A stretch of DNA of 64,000 bases from Ureibacillus composti (GTDB taxonomy: Bacteria > Bacillota > Bacilli > Bacillales_A > Planococcaceae): NCBI GenBank assembly GCA_030348875.1, contig JAUCEP010000002.1, positions 1,629,001 to 1,693,000 on the forward strand, given 5' to 3'. A program made the position numbers and the translations under genes. The notes beneath the pieces were generated by a model. It saw nothing but the letters and a program-made list of their open reading frames with translations, was not told the DNA's origin and made no database searches. This document shows, in pieces, positions 1-8,346 of this stretch (position 1 is the first letter of the stretch; each line of letters begins with the position of its first letter).

Positions 1-1
1 A

Positions 2-322
2 AAGATCTTGGAAAGAAGCCGAGAAATTGTTGGTGAAAGTAAAGCTATTTTTGATAAATGGATCAAAACGCAATCTCACTTATCTTGTGATTATGACCAA
101 TGGGGGACGACTGCCTTCATCAAATATGACTTTGATATCCCGAGTGATGAATTGTGTAAGGATATCCTTGAAAAAGCGAGTGTCGCACTCTGCTATGGTG
201 ACTGCTTTGAAATCCCTAACACATTCCGTCTTGGCTATGCATTCGGTGATCCGAAGACGTTAGAGGAAGGTCTCAATGTACTAGGAGAATATTTTGCTAA
301 CTTAAAAATTGCTACAAAATAA
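2..322 (+). CDS. PLP-dependent class I/II aminotransferase, C-terminal end only (5' partial)
   Basis: The reading frame is open from the window edge, so the TTG at 8 is unlikely to be a true start. The 106 or so residues visible resemble the small domain of class I/II aminotransferases: a GTTAF stretch, then NTFRLGYAF, whose Arg is placed like the substrate-carboxylate-binding Arg of the family, then a closing helix (TLEEGLNVLGEYF). The Schiff-base Lys and cofactor pocket lie outside the window, so the substrate cannot be judged. No convincing terminator follows; a weak AAAGGGTT/AACCTTT pair lies near 338-378. Confidence 0.75.
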   Translation, partial: KILERSREIVGESKAIFDKWIKTQSHLSCDYDQWGTTAFIKYDFDIPSDELCKDILEKASVALCYGDCFEIPNTFRLGYAFGDPKTLEEGLNVLGEYFANLKIATK

Positions 323-479
323 ATAAATTAATCTTAAAGGGTTTCAGGAATTTAGTTTTCTTCAACCTTTCTATAGAAATCTAAATAAGTTTGATAATCA
401 AGCCAAAAATACTCACGAATAAGGACAAACCATCCTCCCATATACATGTAATGTATTGATAAAATAAAGGAGGGTCAGA

Positions 480-1268
480 ATGGCTAATCCGATTGTTGCA
501 CGGTCATTGGATGAAATTCGTTTTTGGTCAAGAATTATGAAAGAACATGCTTTTTTCTTAAGCTTAGGTTTTACGTATGATCAAAAACAATTAATCGCTG
601 AAGCGCAACACTTTATTGACCTATTCGAACGGATTGAAGAAAAGTTAAGCAGACTCACTGTCAACTCCGAGCCACGTCTTGTTCAAGCATTTAATAATGA
701 GGTACATCAAGCAGCAGTCGCAATTTGGGCGTATAAAAGAAAAGTGTTAGGTATGACACTACGGTGTGAAATTCGCCATAACAATTACCCTTTACTGATT
801 GATCACATTAGTAGAGAAGCTGCATACTTTGCGAACCGCTTAAAGGAACTGAATGCGGGAGTCCTTGCCCCAAAACCAGATGACATTATTAAAGAGAACG
901 TGTTCTTTCTTAAAATTATGGCCGACCATGCGAAGTTTATTGGCCACCTGTTAGATCCGTCAGAAAGAAAATTAGTTGACCAGGCAAGAGAATTTAGTCA
1001 TGATTTTGACCAACTACTATATCAGGCAATTGATCTAGAGCATATGAAACCACAATCTAAAACAATCCCATTATTAGATCAAATGTTAGATCAAAATCGC
1101 GTATCCGTAAAATCTTTGCGAGACTTTAAGAAAACTGCGCGTGAATTAATCGAAGCATGTCGGATTAAAAGCAATATTCACCCTCTTTTAGCAGACCATA
1201 CTTTTAGAGAAGCCGAGAGATTCCTGGAAATTATCGATTTATATGAGGCGACTTTGGAAAATGGCTAA
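480..1268 (+). CDS. DUF2935 family protein
   Basis: A 262-residue protein preceded by AAAGGAGGG eight bases before the ATG. It contains two related helical halves: FWSRIMKEHAFFLSLGF near residues 15-31 and FLKIMADHAKFIGHLL near 142-157. Each half is followed by an Arg/His/Glu-rich second part (CEIRHNNYPLLIDHISREAAYF, FHPLLADHTFREAERF-type). This duplicated pattern with conserved His and Glu is typical of DUF2935 proteins of Bacillus and clostridia, which are thought to form four-helix bundles, possibly metal-binding. The function is unknown. It stands alone as a single transcription unit with its own terminator. Confidence 0.85.
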   Translation: MANPIVARSLDEIRFWSRIMKEHAFFLSLGFTYDQKQLIAEAQHFIDLFERIEEKLSRLTVNSEPRLVQAFNNEVHQAAVAIWAYKRKVLGMTLRCEIRHNNYPLLIDHISREAAYFANRLKELNAGVLAPKPDDIIKENVFFLKIMADHAKFIGHLLDPSERKLVDQAREFSHDFDQLLYQAIDLEHMKPQSKTIPLLDQMLDQNRVSVKSLRDFKKTARELIEACRIKSNIHPLLADHTFREAERFLEIIDLYEATLENG

Positions 1269-1337
1269 CTTTTAATTTTAAGCATTAATGCTTTGAAACT
1301 TTTTGGATGAAGAACATTTTTACAATTTAAGGTAACG

Positions 1338-1373
1338 GAAAAGGTCTTCATCTCGTTAATGAAGACCTTTTTG
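1338..1373 (+). terminator. Rho-independent terminator after the DUF2935 gene
   Basis: AAAAGGTCTTCAT and ATGAAGACCTTTT form a near-perfect 12-13 bp stem with a 7-base loop, followed by a short T run. It lies about 70 bases after the stop codon. Confidence 0.85.
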
Positions 1374-1703
1374 TCATGCTAGTTAGATGAAAAGCGTCTT
1401 CATGTGGAAGACAAAGTTAATTAAGAAGATTGAGCTAATAGTTATATCTGCTACTTATTAGTATTCAATGGAAGTATGCTATAATTGTGGGAAAAAACCC
1501 CCTTACGCATCGATGTGATGAATATGCTTTTTTATTTTCATCCAAAGAATCGAGCAATAGAAATGGTTAAACTTGAGTTCACAGGGAAAAATATTCGCAT
1601 GAACCATTTTTAATATATTCATATACATAATTAAAAGAAAAAATAGTTTCCAACCACTTCAATTAAATACTCTAGGTTGGAGTTGAAGGAGTAATTAATA
1701 ACT
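1374..1703 (+). other. Intergenic leader of the regulator gene, with an extended -10 promoter
   Basis: Non-coding, AT-rich. TGCTATAAT at 1477-1485 is a good extended -10 element; no clear -35 precedes it. If used, it would give a leader of more than 200 bases before the regulator gene. I see no convincing riboswitch or T-box fold in this leader. Confidence 0.35.
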
Positions 1704-3002
1704 ATGCATAGAATCGGCGTCATCGGTCCACCTGCATCGATCGAACGTATTTTAGAAGTAGCAAATGAATTTGAACATGAAATTAAATTTATTCCATTTC
1801 CTTATCAAGAATCAAAGGAAGCAAAAGATATTGTAAAAAAACATCATCATCAAGTGGATGGTTGGTTTTTTTCAGGTCCTATTCCTTATCAGGTGGCTCT
1901 TACGGTTGAAAACGAAAATATGAATTACGCCTATGCCCCTAACACGGGAGCTGGTCTTTATCGAGCAATCATTCAATTATCTCAAGATCACGGTCAAATT
2001 TTGCAAGGATTTTCAATTGATATTATAGAGACTGAAGATTTACAAGAATCATTGGAAGAGCTTGACATTCCAGTGAGTGATTTATATATTAAATCATTTG
2101 ACATAAATTTTAATTCACAGGAGTTAATTCAGTTTCATCTTGATTTGTGGAAAGAAGGGAAAAGTAAGGGCGCTTTAACCTGCTTAAGATCCGTCTATCA
2201 TGCCTTAGTAAAAGAAGGAATGCCTGTTTATCCGATTGCCATTACCAAGATGGAAATACGACAAGCCTTGCATATTCTTATTGAAAAGGTGAGAAGTTCC
2301 TACTTTAAGGATACGCAAATCGGTGTGGAAATTATTGAATTCGATCAGTATGAGCTACAAAACGAAAAAATCAATACCCGTGTTCAGTTACTACAAGAGG
2401 AATTGAAAATAAGGAAGACGCTCCTTGAATTTTGTGAAAAACTTGATGGGTCGTTCTTGGAAACTGGTAACGGTCGTTATCAGATTTTTAGTTCACGCGG
2501 TGCAATTGAACGAGAAATTGACATGTTGCAATTGACCGTGCAACAACTAACATTAGACACTGGTATTCCAGTAGCTGTCGGCATTGGATTCGGAGAAACG
2601 GCGTCTGCTGCGGAGATGAATGCTTACACAGCTGTTCGACATTCAAAAGAGAAACCTAATCGTGGCTTTATTATTGTGCAGGAAGATGGCGTTATGATCG
2701 AATCAATGGGACAAGGTGAAGAATTAACTTATTCATTCCGTTCTCAAGATAAAGAAATGATCGAGAAATTGCATGAGGCAAACATCAGCATTAAAACGTA
2801 TAACAAAATCGAAACATTAATTCAACGAATGAGCTGGGAGACATTTTCAGCAGCAGATCTAGCTACCCATTTATCGATGACTAAACGTAATGCTCAGAGA
2901 ATTATTGCAAGTCTTTGTAAGTTGGATCTTGCCGAATATCAAGGAGAAGAATCTCAATCCACTAGAGGAAGACCAAGTAAAATCTATCGTTTAAAAAGTT
3001 GA
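1704..3002 (+). CDS. Putative transcription regulator: degenerate cyclase/GGDEF-like domain plus C-terminal winged helix
   Basis: A 432-residue protein. Residues 1 to about 200 look like an alpha/beta sensor domain (MHRIGVIGPPASIERILEVA) reminiscent of PrpR/receiver-like N-terminal folds. Residues about 210-330 resemble a nucleotide-cyclase/GGDEF fold without its catalytic signature: GNGRYQIF sits where GGDEF would be, and GIGFGETASAAEMNAYTAVRHSKE matches the family's late SIGxA...A..A...AK helix. The last 75 residues (SWETFSAADLATHLSMTKRNAQRIIASL, then TRGRPSKIYRL) form a winged helix-turn-helix. The AAGGAG lies 12 bases before the ATG, slightly far. It probably controls the M20 hydrolase and AbgT transporter just downstream, although a terminator separates them. 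The DNA-binding role is inferred from the C-terminus. Confidence 0.6.
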   Translation: MHRIGVIGPPASIERILEVANEFEHEIKFIPFPYQESKEAKDIVKKHHHQVDGWFFSGPIPYQVALTVENENMNYAYAPNTGAGLYRAIIQLSQDHGQILQGFSIDIIETEDLQESLEELDIPVSDLYIKSFDINFNSQELIQFHLDLWKEGKSKGALTCLRSVYHALVKEGMPVYPIAITKMEIRQALHILIEKVRSSYFKDTQIGVEIIEFDQYELQNEKINTRVQLLQEELKIRKTLLEFCEKLDGSFLETGNGRYQIFSSRGAIEREIDMLQLTVQQLTLDTGIPVAVGIGFGETASAAEMNAYTAVRHSKEKPNRGFIIVQEDGVMIESMGQGEELTYSFRSQDKEMIEKLHEANISIKTYNKIETLIQRMSWETFSAADLATHLSMTKRNAQRIIASLCKLDLAEYQGEESQSTRGRPSKIYRLKS

Positions 3003-3032
3003 AGTGTTTTATAACAACAGAATATAAATTCA

Positions 3033-3079
3033 GACTGTAGAGAAATCGAGAAATTTCCGATTTTTCTACAGTTTTTTTA
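3033..3079 (+). terminator. Rho-independent terminator after the regulator gene
   Basis: ACTGTAGAGAAATCG pairs with CGATTTTTCTACAGT around a 9-base loop and is followed by seven T. The next 250 bases up to the hydrolase are very AT-rich and contain no gene. I see no clear operator there. Confidence 0.85.
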
Positions 3080-3334
3080 TTAAATAAAAAATAAAACTTA
3101 ACTAAAAACTTTATAAGTTAGACTTTAAATACGAACTATATTTAAAGTAATATAAATTTATGTTCGTGTTTAAGAGTAAAATACGACGAATTTCAATAGA
3201 TTTCGACTGATTAAAAATATTTTATTAAAAATCTGAATTTTAGTATTGTTTAATTTTTATTGAGCATATATAATTTGATTAACGAAAATGTCGCTTATGT
3301 GTCGCGAATGATATGAAGAAAGGATTTGTTTGTT

Positions 3335-4519
3335 ATGGTACAGCAATTAATAGATGTTAATAGATCAATAGAATCGATTCAAAGTGACGTGATTGGATGG
3401 AGAAGACATTTACATATGCATCCAGAAATTTCATTCCAGGAAGAAAATACAGCTCAATTTGTTTATGAGACGCTTCAATCCTTTGGAAATCTTGAAATCT
3501 CTCGACCTACAAAAACAAGTGTAGTCGCACGTCTTATTGGTGGGCAACCTGGTAAAGTGTTAGGTCTCCGTGCAGATATGGATGCACTTGCTATTCATGA
3601 AGAAAATGACTTTGAGTTTGCTTCAAAGGTACCTGGTGTGATGCATGCCTGTGGACATGATGCTCATACTGCGATGTTGTTAGGGACTGCAAAGATTTTG
3701 ACTTCCATGAAAGAGTCTATTAAAGGGGAAGTTCGCTTTGTCTTCCAACATGCAGAAGAAATTCATCCAGGTGGAGCTCAGGAAATGGTGAAAGCTGGTG
3801 TTTTAGATGGGGTTGACTGCATGGTCGGCGTTCATTTAATATCAACAATTCCTGTTGGTAAGATCGTGTTGAATTATGGTCCAGTCACAGCAAATTCAGA
3901 CCGTTTTGACATTACGATTAAAGGAAAAGGTGGACATGCTTCCCAACCTGAAAATGCCATTGATCCATTAGTAATTGGTGCACAAGTAGTGACGAATCTA
4001 CAACAAATAGTTGCAAGAAATGCCAATCCACAAGACAAACTAGTGTTATCCGTAACGAATTTCCAAGCGGGATTAGGCGCTTATAATGTGATTCCGGATT
4101 CGGTTAAACTAAGTGGATCTGTTCGAAGTTTTGGAGAAGATGTACGAGAGCTTACGGTTCGTTCGATGGAGAGAATCGTAAAAGGAATTACTGAAGCTCA
4201 TGGCGCAACCTATGAATTGGATTATCGCTATGGTTATGGGTCAGTCATAAATGAAGAAAACGTAACAAAACTTGTCGAAGAAACAATTTTAGAACAATGG
4301 AATGAAAATCCATTACTCGAAATGCCCGCTTTAATGGGGGGAGAGGATTTCTCTGCATTTTCAAATGAGGTTCCAAGTTGCTTCGTATTAATTGGGGCTG
4401 GAAACGAAGAAAAGGGGATTACTTACCCACATCATCACCCACGATTTACAGTCGATGAGGACTCATTTAAAGATGGCGTTAAATTGTTTGTCCATACAGT
4501 GCAGAAGATTTTAGGATAG
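3335..4519 (+). CDS. M20-family amidohydrolase (aminoacylase / AbgA-B / IAA-amino acid hydrolase type)
   Basis: A 394-residue metal-dependent hydrolase of N-acyl amino acids or related amides. Visible metal-site motifs are GLRADMDALAI near residue 80, MHACGHDAHTAMLLG near 107, HAEEIHPGGA near 146, and the C-terminal GGEDFSAF near 335 followed by HHHPRF. Length is normal for the bacterial amidohydrolase branch of M20. An upstream in-frame TTG at 3326 almost touches the AAAGGA ribosome site, so the ATG at 3335, ten bases from it, is chosen. The gene is 24 bases upstream of an AbgT-type transporter, as in the E. coli p-aminobenzoyl-glutamate (abg) system. It may therefore cleave an imported aryl- or acyl-amino acid; the actual substrate is not deducible. 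Confidence 0.85.
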   Translation: MVQQLIDVNRSIESIQSDVIGWRRHLHMHPEISFQEENTAQFVYETLQSFGNLEISRPTKTSVVARLIGGQPGKVLGLRADMDALAIHEENDFEFASKVPGVMHACGHDAHTAMLLGTAKILTSMKESIKGEVRFVFQHAEEIHPGGAQEMVKAGVLDGVDCMVGVHLISTIPVGKIVLNYGPVTANSDRFDITIKGKGGHASQPENAIDPLVIGAQVVTNLQQIVARNANPQDKLVLSVTNFQAGLGAYNVIPDSVKLSGSVRSFGEDVRELTVRSMERIVKGITEAHGATYELDYRYGYGSVINEENVTKLVEETILEQWNENPLLEMPALMGGEDFSAFSNEVPSCFVLIGAGNEEKGITYPHHHPRFTVDEDSFKDGVKLFVHTVQKILG

Positions 4520-4543
4520 GCAAAAAGAAAAGGGGGAAATTAT

Positions 4544-6079
4544 ATGGTAAAAGAAACAGTTGACGTGCAGCCTGCAGTTGCCGAAGTTGAACATAAAGGG
4601 ATTCTGAAATGGATCGAAACAGTCGGTAATAAATTACCACATCCATTTATGTTGTTTGTATATTTGTGCGGTATTTTTATCATCATCTCAGTAGTGTTAG
4701 CTGCGATGAATGTATCTGTTACTCATCCTGTATCAGGTGAGAATGTAGTAGTTAAAAGCTTGTTAAGCCAAGAAGGCGTTCATTGGATTTTAACAAACAT
4801 GTTGACGAACTTTACAAGCTTTCCACCACTTGGCTTAATTTTGGCGATGACCCTTGGAATTGGATTAGCAGAAAAGGTTGGTTTAATTCAAGCAGTTCTA
4901 CGTGCGATGGTATCAAATGTACCTAAAGCGTTAGTTGCATATGCAGTTGTATTTATTGGGATTTTAGGAAACATTGCTTCAGATGCTGCCATTGCAGTTA
5001 TTCCTGTTATGGGGGCGATGATCTTCTTAGCTGTGGGTCGACACCCACTTGCTGGGTTTGCAGCTGGTGTAGCTGGTTGGGGTGCTGGTTTTACAGCAAA
5101 CATTATGATCGCGGGAACAGATGCATTGATCTCTGGAATTAGTACACAAGCTGTACAAGCTATTAATGCAGACTTGGTTGTTACACCTGTTGACAACTGG
5201 TTCTTTATGTCAGTTTCAACTTTTGTTTTAGCTATTCTTGGAGGCTGGATTACTGATAAATTTGTAGAGCCTCGCCTTGGAACTTATAATGGCAATGTGA
5301 AAATGAGTATGGAGCCATTTACAGATAAAGAAAAACGTGCACTTAAAGCAACAGGTTTAACTGCCTTAGCTTTTATCGCATTCTTAGCCTTTCTAGTCGT
5401 ACCAGAAAATGGCTTCTTACGTGATCCAGAAACAGGAGGAATCTTATCATCTCCATTCATTAAAGGGATCATTCCGATTATTTTAATCTTCTTCATTCTA
5501 ACTTCTGTTGTTTATGGAAAAGTCGTTGGTGTGATTAAATCTTCGGCTGATGTACCAGCTTTCATGACAGAAATGATTAAATCAATGGCTAGTTTTATCG
5601 TATTAGTATTTGTCATTGCTCAATTCGTCGCATTCTTTAACTGGACAAACTTAAGTGTTGTATTGGCAGTTAATGGTTCTGAATTTTTAGAAAGCATTAA
5701 CTTAACTGGATTCCTAGCGATTATTTTATTCATCTTGTTCGTTTCGTTAATGAACCTATTCATTACAAGTGGATCAGCAATGTGGTCAATGTTAGCGCCA
5801 GTGTTTATCCCAATGTTTATGTTAATTGGTTATAATCCTGCTTTCGTTCAAGTTGCGTACCGTATCGCAGATTCTTCGACAAATATGATTACACCGATGA
5901 GTCCTTATTTACCGTTGATTTTAGCTTACTACCAACAATATAAGAAAGATGCAGGAATCGGAACATACTTCTCTACAATGATTCCATACGCATTATCATT
6001 CTTAATTGTCTGGGTAATCATGCTATTCATCTGGTTTGCTCTAGGCTTACCATTAGGACCTGGAGTATCTGCAAAGTAG
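4544..6079 (+). CDS. AbgT family transporter
   Basis: A 511-residue polytopic membrane protein matching the AbgT family (p-aminobenzoyl-glutamate transporters and related exporters). Diagnostic stretches are GNKLPHPFMLFVYLCG at residues 28-43, FPPLGLILAMTLGIGLAEKVGL near 100, the GNIASDAAIAVIPVMGAMIF segment near 143, and SSTNMITPMSPYLPLILAY near 450. About a dozen hydrophobic helices are visible. It is co-transcribed with the M20 amidohydrolase 24 bases upstream (AAAAGGGGGAAAT ribosome site). The pair suggests uptake and hydrolysis of an N-acyl-glutamate-like compound; some AbgT members instead export antimetabolites, so the direction is uncertain. Confidence 0.85.
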   Translation: MVKETVDVQPAVAEVEHKGILKWIETVGNKLPHPFMLFVYLCGIFIIISVVLAAMNVSVTHPVSGENVVVKSLLSQEGVHWILTNMLTNFTSFPPLGLILAMTLGIGLAEKVGLIQAVLRAMVSNVPKALVAYAVVFIGILGNIASDAAIAVIPVMGAMIFLAVGRHPLAGFAAGVAGWGAGFTANIMIAGTDALISGISTQAVQAINADLVVTPVDNWFFMSVSTFVLAILGGWITDKFVEPRLGTYNGNVKMSMEPFTDKEKRALKATGLTALAFIAFLAFLVVPENGFLRDPETGGILSSPFIKGIIPIILIFFILTSVVYGKVVGVIKSSADVPAFMTEMIKSMASFIVLVFVIAQFVAFFNWTNLSVVLAVNGSEFLESINLTGFLAIILFILFVSLMNLFITSGSAMWSMLAPVFIPMFMLIGYNPAFVQVAYRIADSSTNMITPMSPYLPLILAYYQQYKKDAGIGTYFSTMIPYALSFLIVWVIMLFIWFALGLPLGPGVSAK

Positions 6080-6105
6080 GGACAGAGGGACAGGTTCCTT
6101 GTCCC
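6079..6105 (+). repeat. GGGACAG...CTTGTCCC REP-like inverted repeat overlapping the abgT stop
   Basis: GGGACAG occurs twice (6079 and 6087), and the second copy pairs with CTTGTCCC across a short TTC loop. The element begins on the last base of the transporter stop codon. Similar GGGACAGGTTCCTTGTCCC hairpins are dispersed at gene ends in many Bacillales genomes. It may stabilise the 3' end of the mRNA. Only one copy lies in this window. Confidence 0.6.
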
Positions 6106-6146
6106 AAAATAATCTCTTATAATGTTAATATTTGTAATATTGAAAT

Positions 6147-6183
6147 AAAAGAGGTCGAGCGAATATACTTTGGCCTCTTTTGA
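6147..6183 (+). terminator. Rho-independent terminator after the abgT-like gene
   Basis: AAAAGAGGTC and GGCCTCTTTT form a stem around a 15-base loop and end in a T run. The following 200 bases up to the small spore-protein-like gene hold only its promoter. Confidence 0.7.
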
Positions 6184-6391
6184 ATTTCAAAAGTGGGAAA
6201 CAGGTTAAGTATATAAAGAAAAGAGTGCTACCGTTAATATTTAGGGGATTAGGGATTTTTTCAAATTTGATCGGAATTCAAAGTTAACAGTCAAATTCAA
6301 AAATATTTGTCCGATCATCCGACCTATCAGTAGTATGAAAATTTTCTGCTTTTTTATTAGTGGAACCAATTAAATATTGACCAGTGATTTC

Positions 6392-6421
6392 TGAATAAAA
6401 AAACCGACATGTCTCAAAATA
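6392..6421 (+). promoter_or_regulatory. Sigma-G/sigma-F-like promoter of the small spore-protein-like gene
   Basis: TGAATA at 6392-6397 matches the forespore sigma -35 element. After 17 bases CAAAATA (6415-6421) resembles the CATACTA -10 element at five of seven positions. Transcription would begin just before the GGAGGTGA ribosome site at 6430-6437, giving a very short leader. This is a pattern-based call. Confidence 0.4.
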
Positions 6422-6444
6422 ATGAACATGGAGGTGAATGGGAA

Positions 6445-6609
6445 ATGAATAAAAACGAAAAGAAACACAAACATGAAGAGTTCGCGGAGGAGGTAGATTT
6501 CAACCGCAACCGTCGCAATCGTGAAGAGTTCGCCGAAGAGATCAATTTCCACCGCAGCCGCAATCGTGAGGAATTTGCGGAAGAGCAAAACTTCACTGAA
6601 GATAAATAA
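6445..6609 (+). CDS. Gamma-type small acid-soluble spore protein-like
   Basis: A 54-residue, highly charged protein. GGAGGTGA lies seven bases before the ATG at 6445; upstream in-frame starts lack a ribosome site. It contains three repeats of EEFAEE followed by V/I/Q and D/N-F, at about residues 10-18, 25-33 and 38-46. EFAxE is the core of the cleavage site recognised by the germination protease GPR in gamma-type spore proteins (EFASETDV in SspE). The repeats are linked by Arg/Asn-rich segments. Together with the sigma-G-like promoter this suggests a forespore amino-acid reserve protein. It is shorter and more charged than B. subtilis SspE, so the family call is an inference. Confidence 0.6.
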   Translation: MNKNEKKHKHEEFAEEVDFNRNRRNREEFAEEINFHRSRNREEFAEEQNFTEDK

Positions 6610-6651
6610 TAATGAATAATGTTAATCATAATGATAAGCTTTAAAAATAGT

Positions 6652-6696
6652 TACTCAGCTCAATCTTCTTTCAGATTGGGTTGGGTAGTTTTTTCG
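6652..6696 (+). terminator. Rho-independent terminator after the spore-protein-like gene
   Basis: ACTCAGCTCAATCT pairs, with G-U pairs, to AGATTGGGTTGGGTAGT, followed by a run of six T. The same ACTCAATC...GATTGGGTTGAGTAGT type recurs after the surface-protein gene at 24.4 kb. Confidence 0.8.
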
Positions 6697-7200
6697 ATTT
6701 TGCAAGTTCAGGATCATAGAATGTACTTAAAAAGAACTTCTAAGTTGCATTATAACTGCAAAAAAAGAAAAGCTACTAAAGACATAACATATCAATAGAA
6801 TATCATACCCATCTAGAAAACTTTGTACTAGTTCAATTATCTTATTCCAATAGTAATAATGAACCGTACTATTTTACATAAAGTTAAGTTTGACTCCTCA
6901 TAGCTCTTTTCCATACTCCAATCTAACCTAAAGCTACCCGCCTAACCCCTATCTCCAATTAGAGTAAAATAGTTTCCTTTTAGAAGTCTTCAAGAATTGT
7001 AATTGCCCGTGAGTGGCTGTCACTCTATATCGAAAAGATAAGTAATATAATATATTGAAAATTTGGAAAAATATTATAATCCACCTAATTTATGTGATAG
7101 ATAATTGATAGTTTCCCTCTATATACAATTAAAGTGCTGATAGATATTCTTAATCTAGTAATTGATTCAATATTTAGAATATAGAAATCGGAGGGAACTT
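6697..7200 (+). other. Gene-free AT-rich spacer upstream of the carboxypeptidase pair
   Basis: About 500 bases with stops in all frames. I see no RNA gene, repeat or strong sigma-A promoter; only the GGAGGG ribosome site (about 7191-7196) of the next gene is clear. Confidence 0.5.
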
Positions 7201-8241
7201 ATGAAAAAGAAATTATTTGCACTATCATTAACAGGAATTTTGGCGGTAGGTGCTGTTACGCCAGCAGCAATACCAGCCTATGCTGTGGGGGAAGGTCCAA
7301 ACTACAATGGAAATGAATCCATTCAAACATCTAATCTGTATACTTACGATGAAATGGTAAAGTACCTTAAAACACAAGATGCGAAGCAAGCGGCGATGCA
7401 ACTTGAAGTGATCGGAAAAACGGTAAAAAATCGTGATATCTATTTAGCGAAATATATTACGAATCCAAATAATCCAACCGTCCTATTTTTAACACAACAG
7501 CACGGAAATGAACAACTAACAACGGAAGGTACATTAGAATTCATCAAACATCTAGGGACAGGTAAAACAAAGGGCATCCTTGAAAACGTGAATATCTTAA
7601 TTGTGCCGATGTTAAATGCAGATGGCGCAATGGGGGATGTTAATTTTTCTCTAGATGATTATGTAGCAGATGGGGGACGCCATTTAACACGTTACAATGC
7701 GGTTGGAACAGACTTAAACCGTGATCATGTTGATAAATTACAACCTGAAACACAAGCGCTACACGAAAATGTCTTACAAAAGTATGATATTGACTACATG
7801 ATTGATCTTCATCACCAAGGGACGAACCTTGAACGAGATGGGAAATTAGTATCTGGATCTATACTTTATCCAACAAATGAAAACGTGAAGCCAGAAGTAT
7901 TAGAGAAATCCAAAAAGTTAGGTGCCGTTGTCTTTAATGCAGTTGATTCTACTGGATGGGGTCATATAGGAAAATATAATGGTGGCAGTGGTGAAAATAT
8001 TGGTCGTAACGGTGCAGCTGTTCAATATGACATTGCTACACTATTATTTGAAATGCGCGGAATGTCTGATCATGAGGATCCTTCTCGCGTCATCGGCCAA
8101 AAAAGTAATGGATATTTGATTAAACAAACGATTACGACACTAGATGCAACGGTTCGCGCAATTGCAGACGGTTCAATCGAAAACGCAGATATCAGTTTCT
8201 GGGATACATTAGACACTCAAACTTCTCGCCCTTCAGAATAA
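7201..8241 (+). CDS. Secreted M14 zinc carboxypeptidase (first of a tandem pair)
   Basis: 346 residues. The ATG at 7201 follows CGGAGGGAACTT and begins a classical signal peptide (MKKKLFALSLTGILAV...) with likely cleavage after PAYA. M14 signatures: QQHGNEQLTTEG near residue 100 gives the HxxE zinc pair; MLNADGAMGD and TDLNRDH give the substrate-binding region; IDLHHQG near 202 gives the third zinc His; LLFEMRG near 281 carries the catalytic Glu. It probably trims extracellular peptides, supplying amino acids or small peptides. A second M14 gene with the same signal-peptide type begins 105 bases downstream. Confidence 0.85.
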   Translation: MKKKLFALSLTGILAVGAVTPAAIPAYAVGEGPNYNGNESIQTSNLYTYDEMVKYLKTQDAKQAAMQLEVIGKTVKNRDIYLAKYITNPNNPTVLFLTQQHGNEQLTTEGTLEFIKHLGTGKTKGILENVNILIVPMLNADGAMGDVNFSLDDYVADGGRHLTRYNAVGTDLNRDHVDKLQPETQALHENVLQKYDIDYMIDLHHQGTNLERDGKLVSGSILYPTNENVKPEVLEKSKKLGAVVFNAVDSTGWGHIGKYNGGSGENIGRNGAAVQYDIATLLFEMRGMSDHEDPSRVIGQKSNGYLIKQTITTLDATVRAIADGSIENADISFWDTLDTQTSRPSE

Positions 8242-8346
8242 TAAACGGCTAAGGATATGAGTATATATTGAGGCGTTTACTCAATGAAAGCTTACGAATA
8301 AGATACTAGTTTATAAAACGAAAATCAAATTTTTTGGAGGAATATT

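Noticed and set aside
1374..1703. Riboswitch or T-box in the regulator leader
   Set aside because: The leader is long, but I found no conserved T-box sequence, specifier stem or terminator fold before the start codon.
3326..3334. TTG start for the M20 amidohydrolase
   Set aside because: It begins one base after the AAAGGA ribosome site; the ATG at 3335 has correct spacing.
4888..5496. Minus-strand frames inside the AbgT-like gene
   Set aside because: Antisense shadows of a strongly supported coding sequence.
6370..6629. Two minus-strand frames opposite the spore-protein-like gene
   Set aside because: Shadows created by the repeated EEFAEE codons; no start signals.
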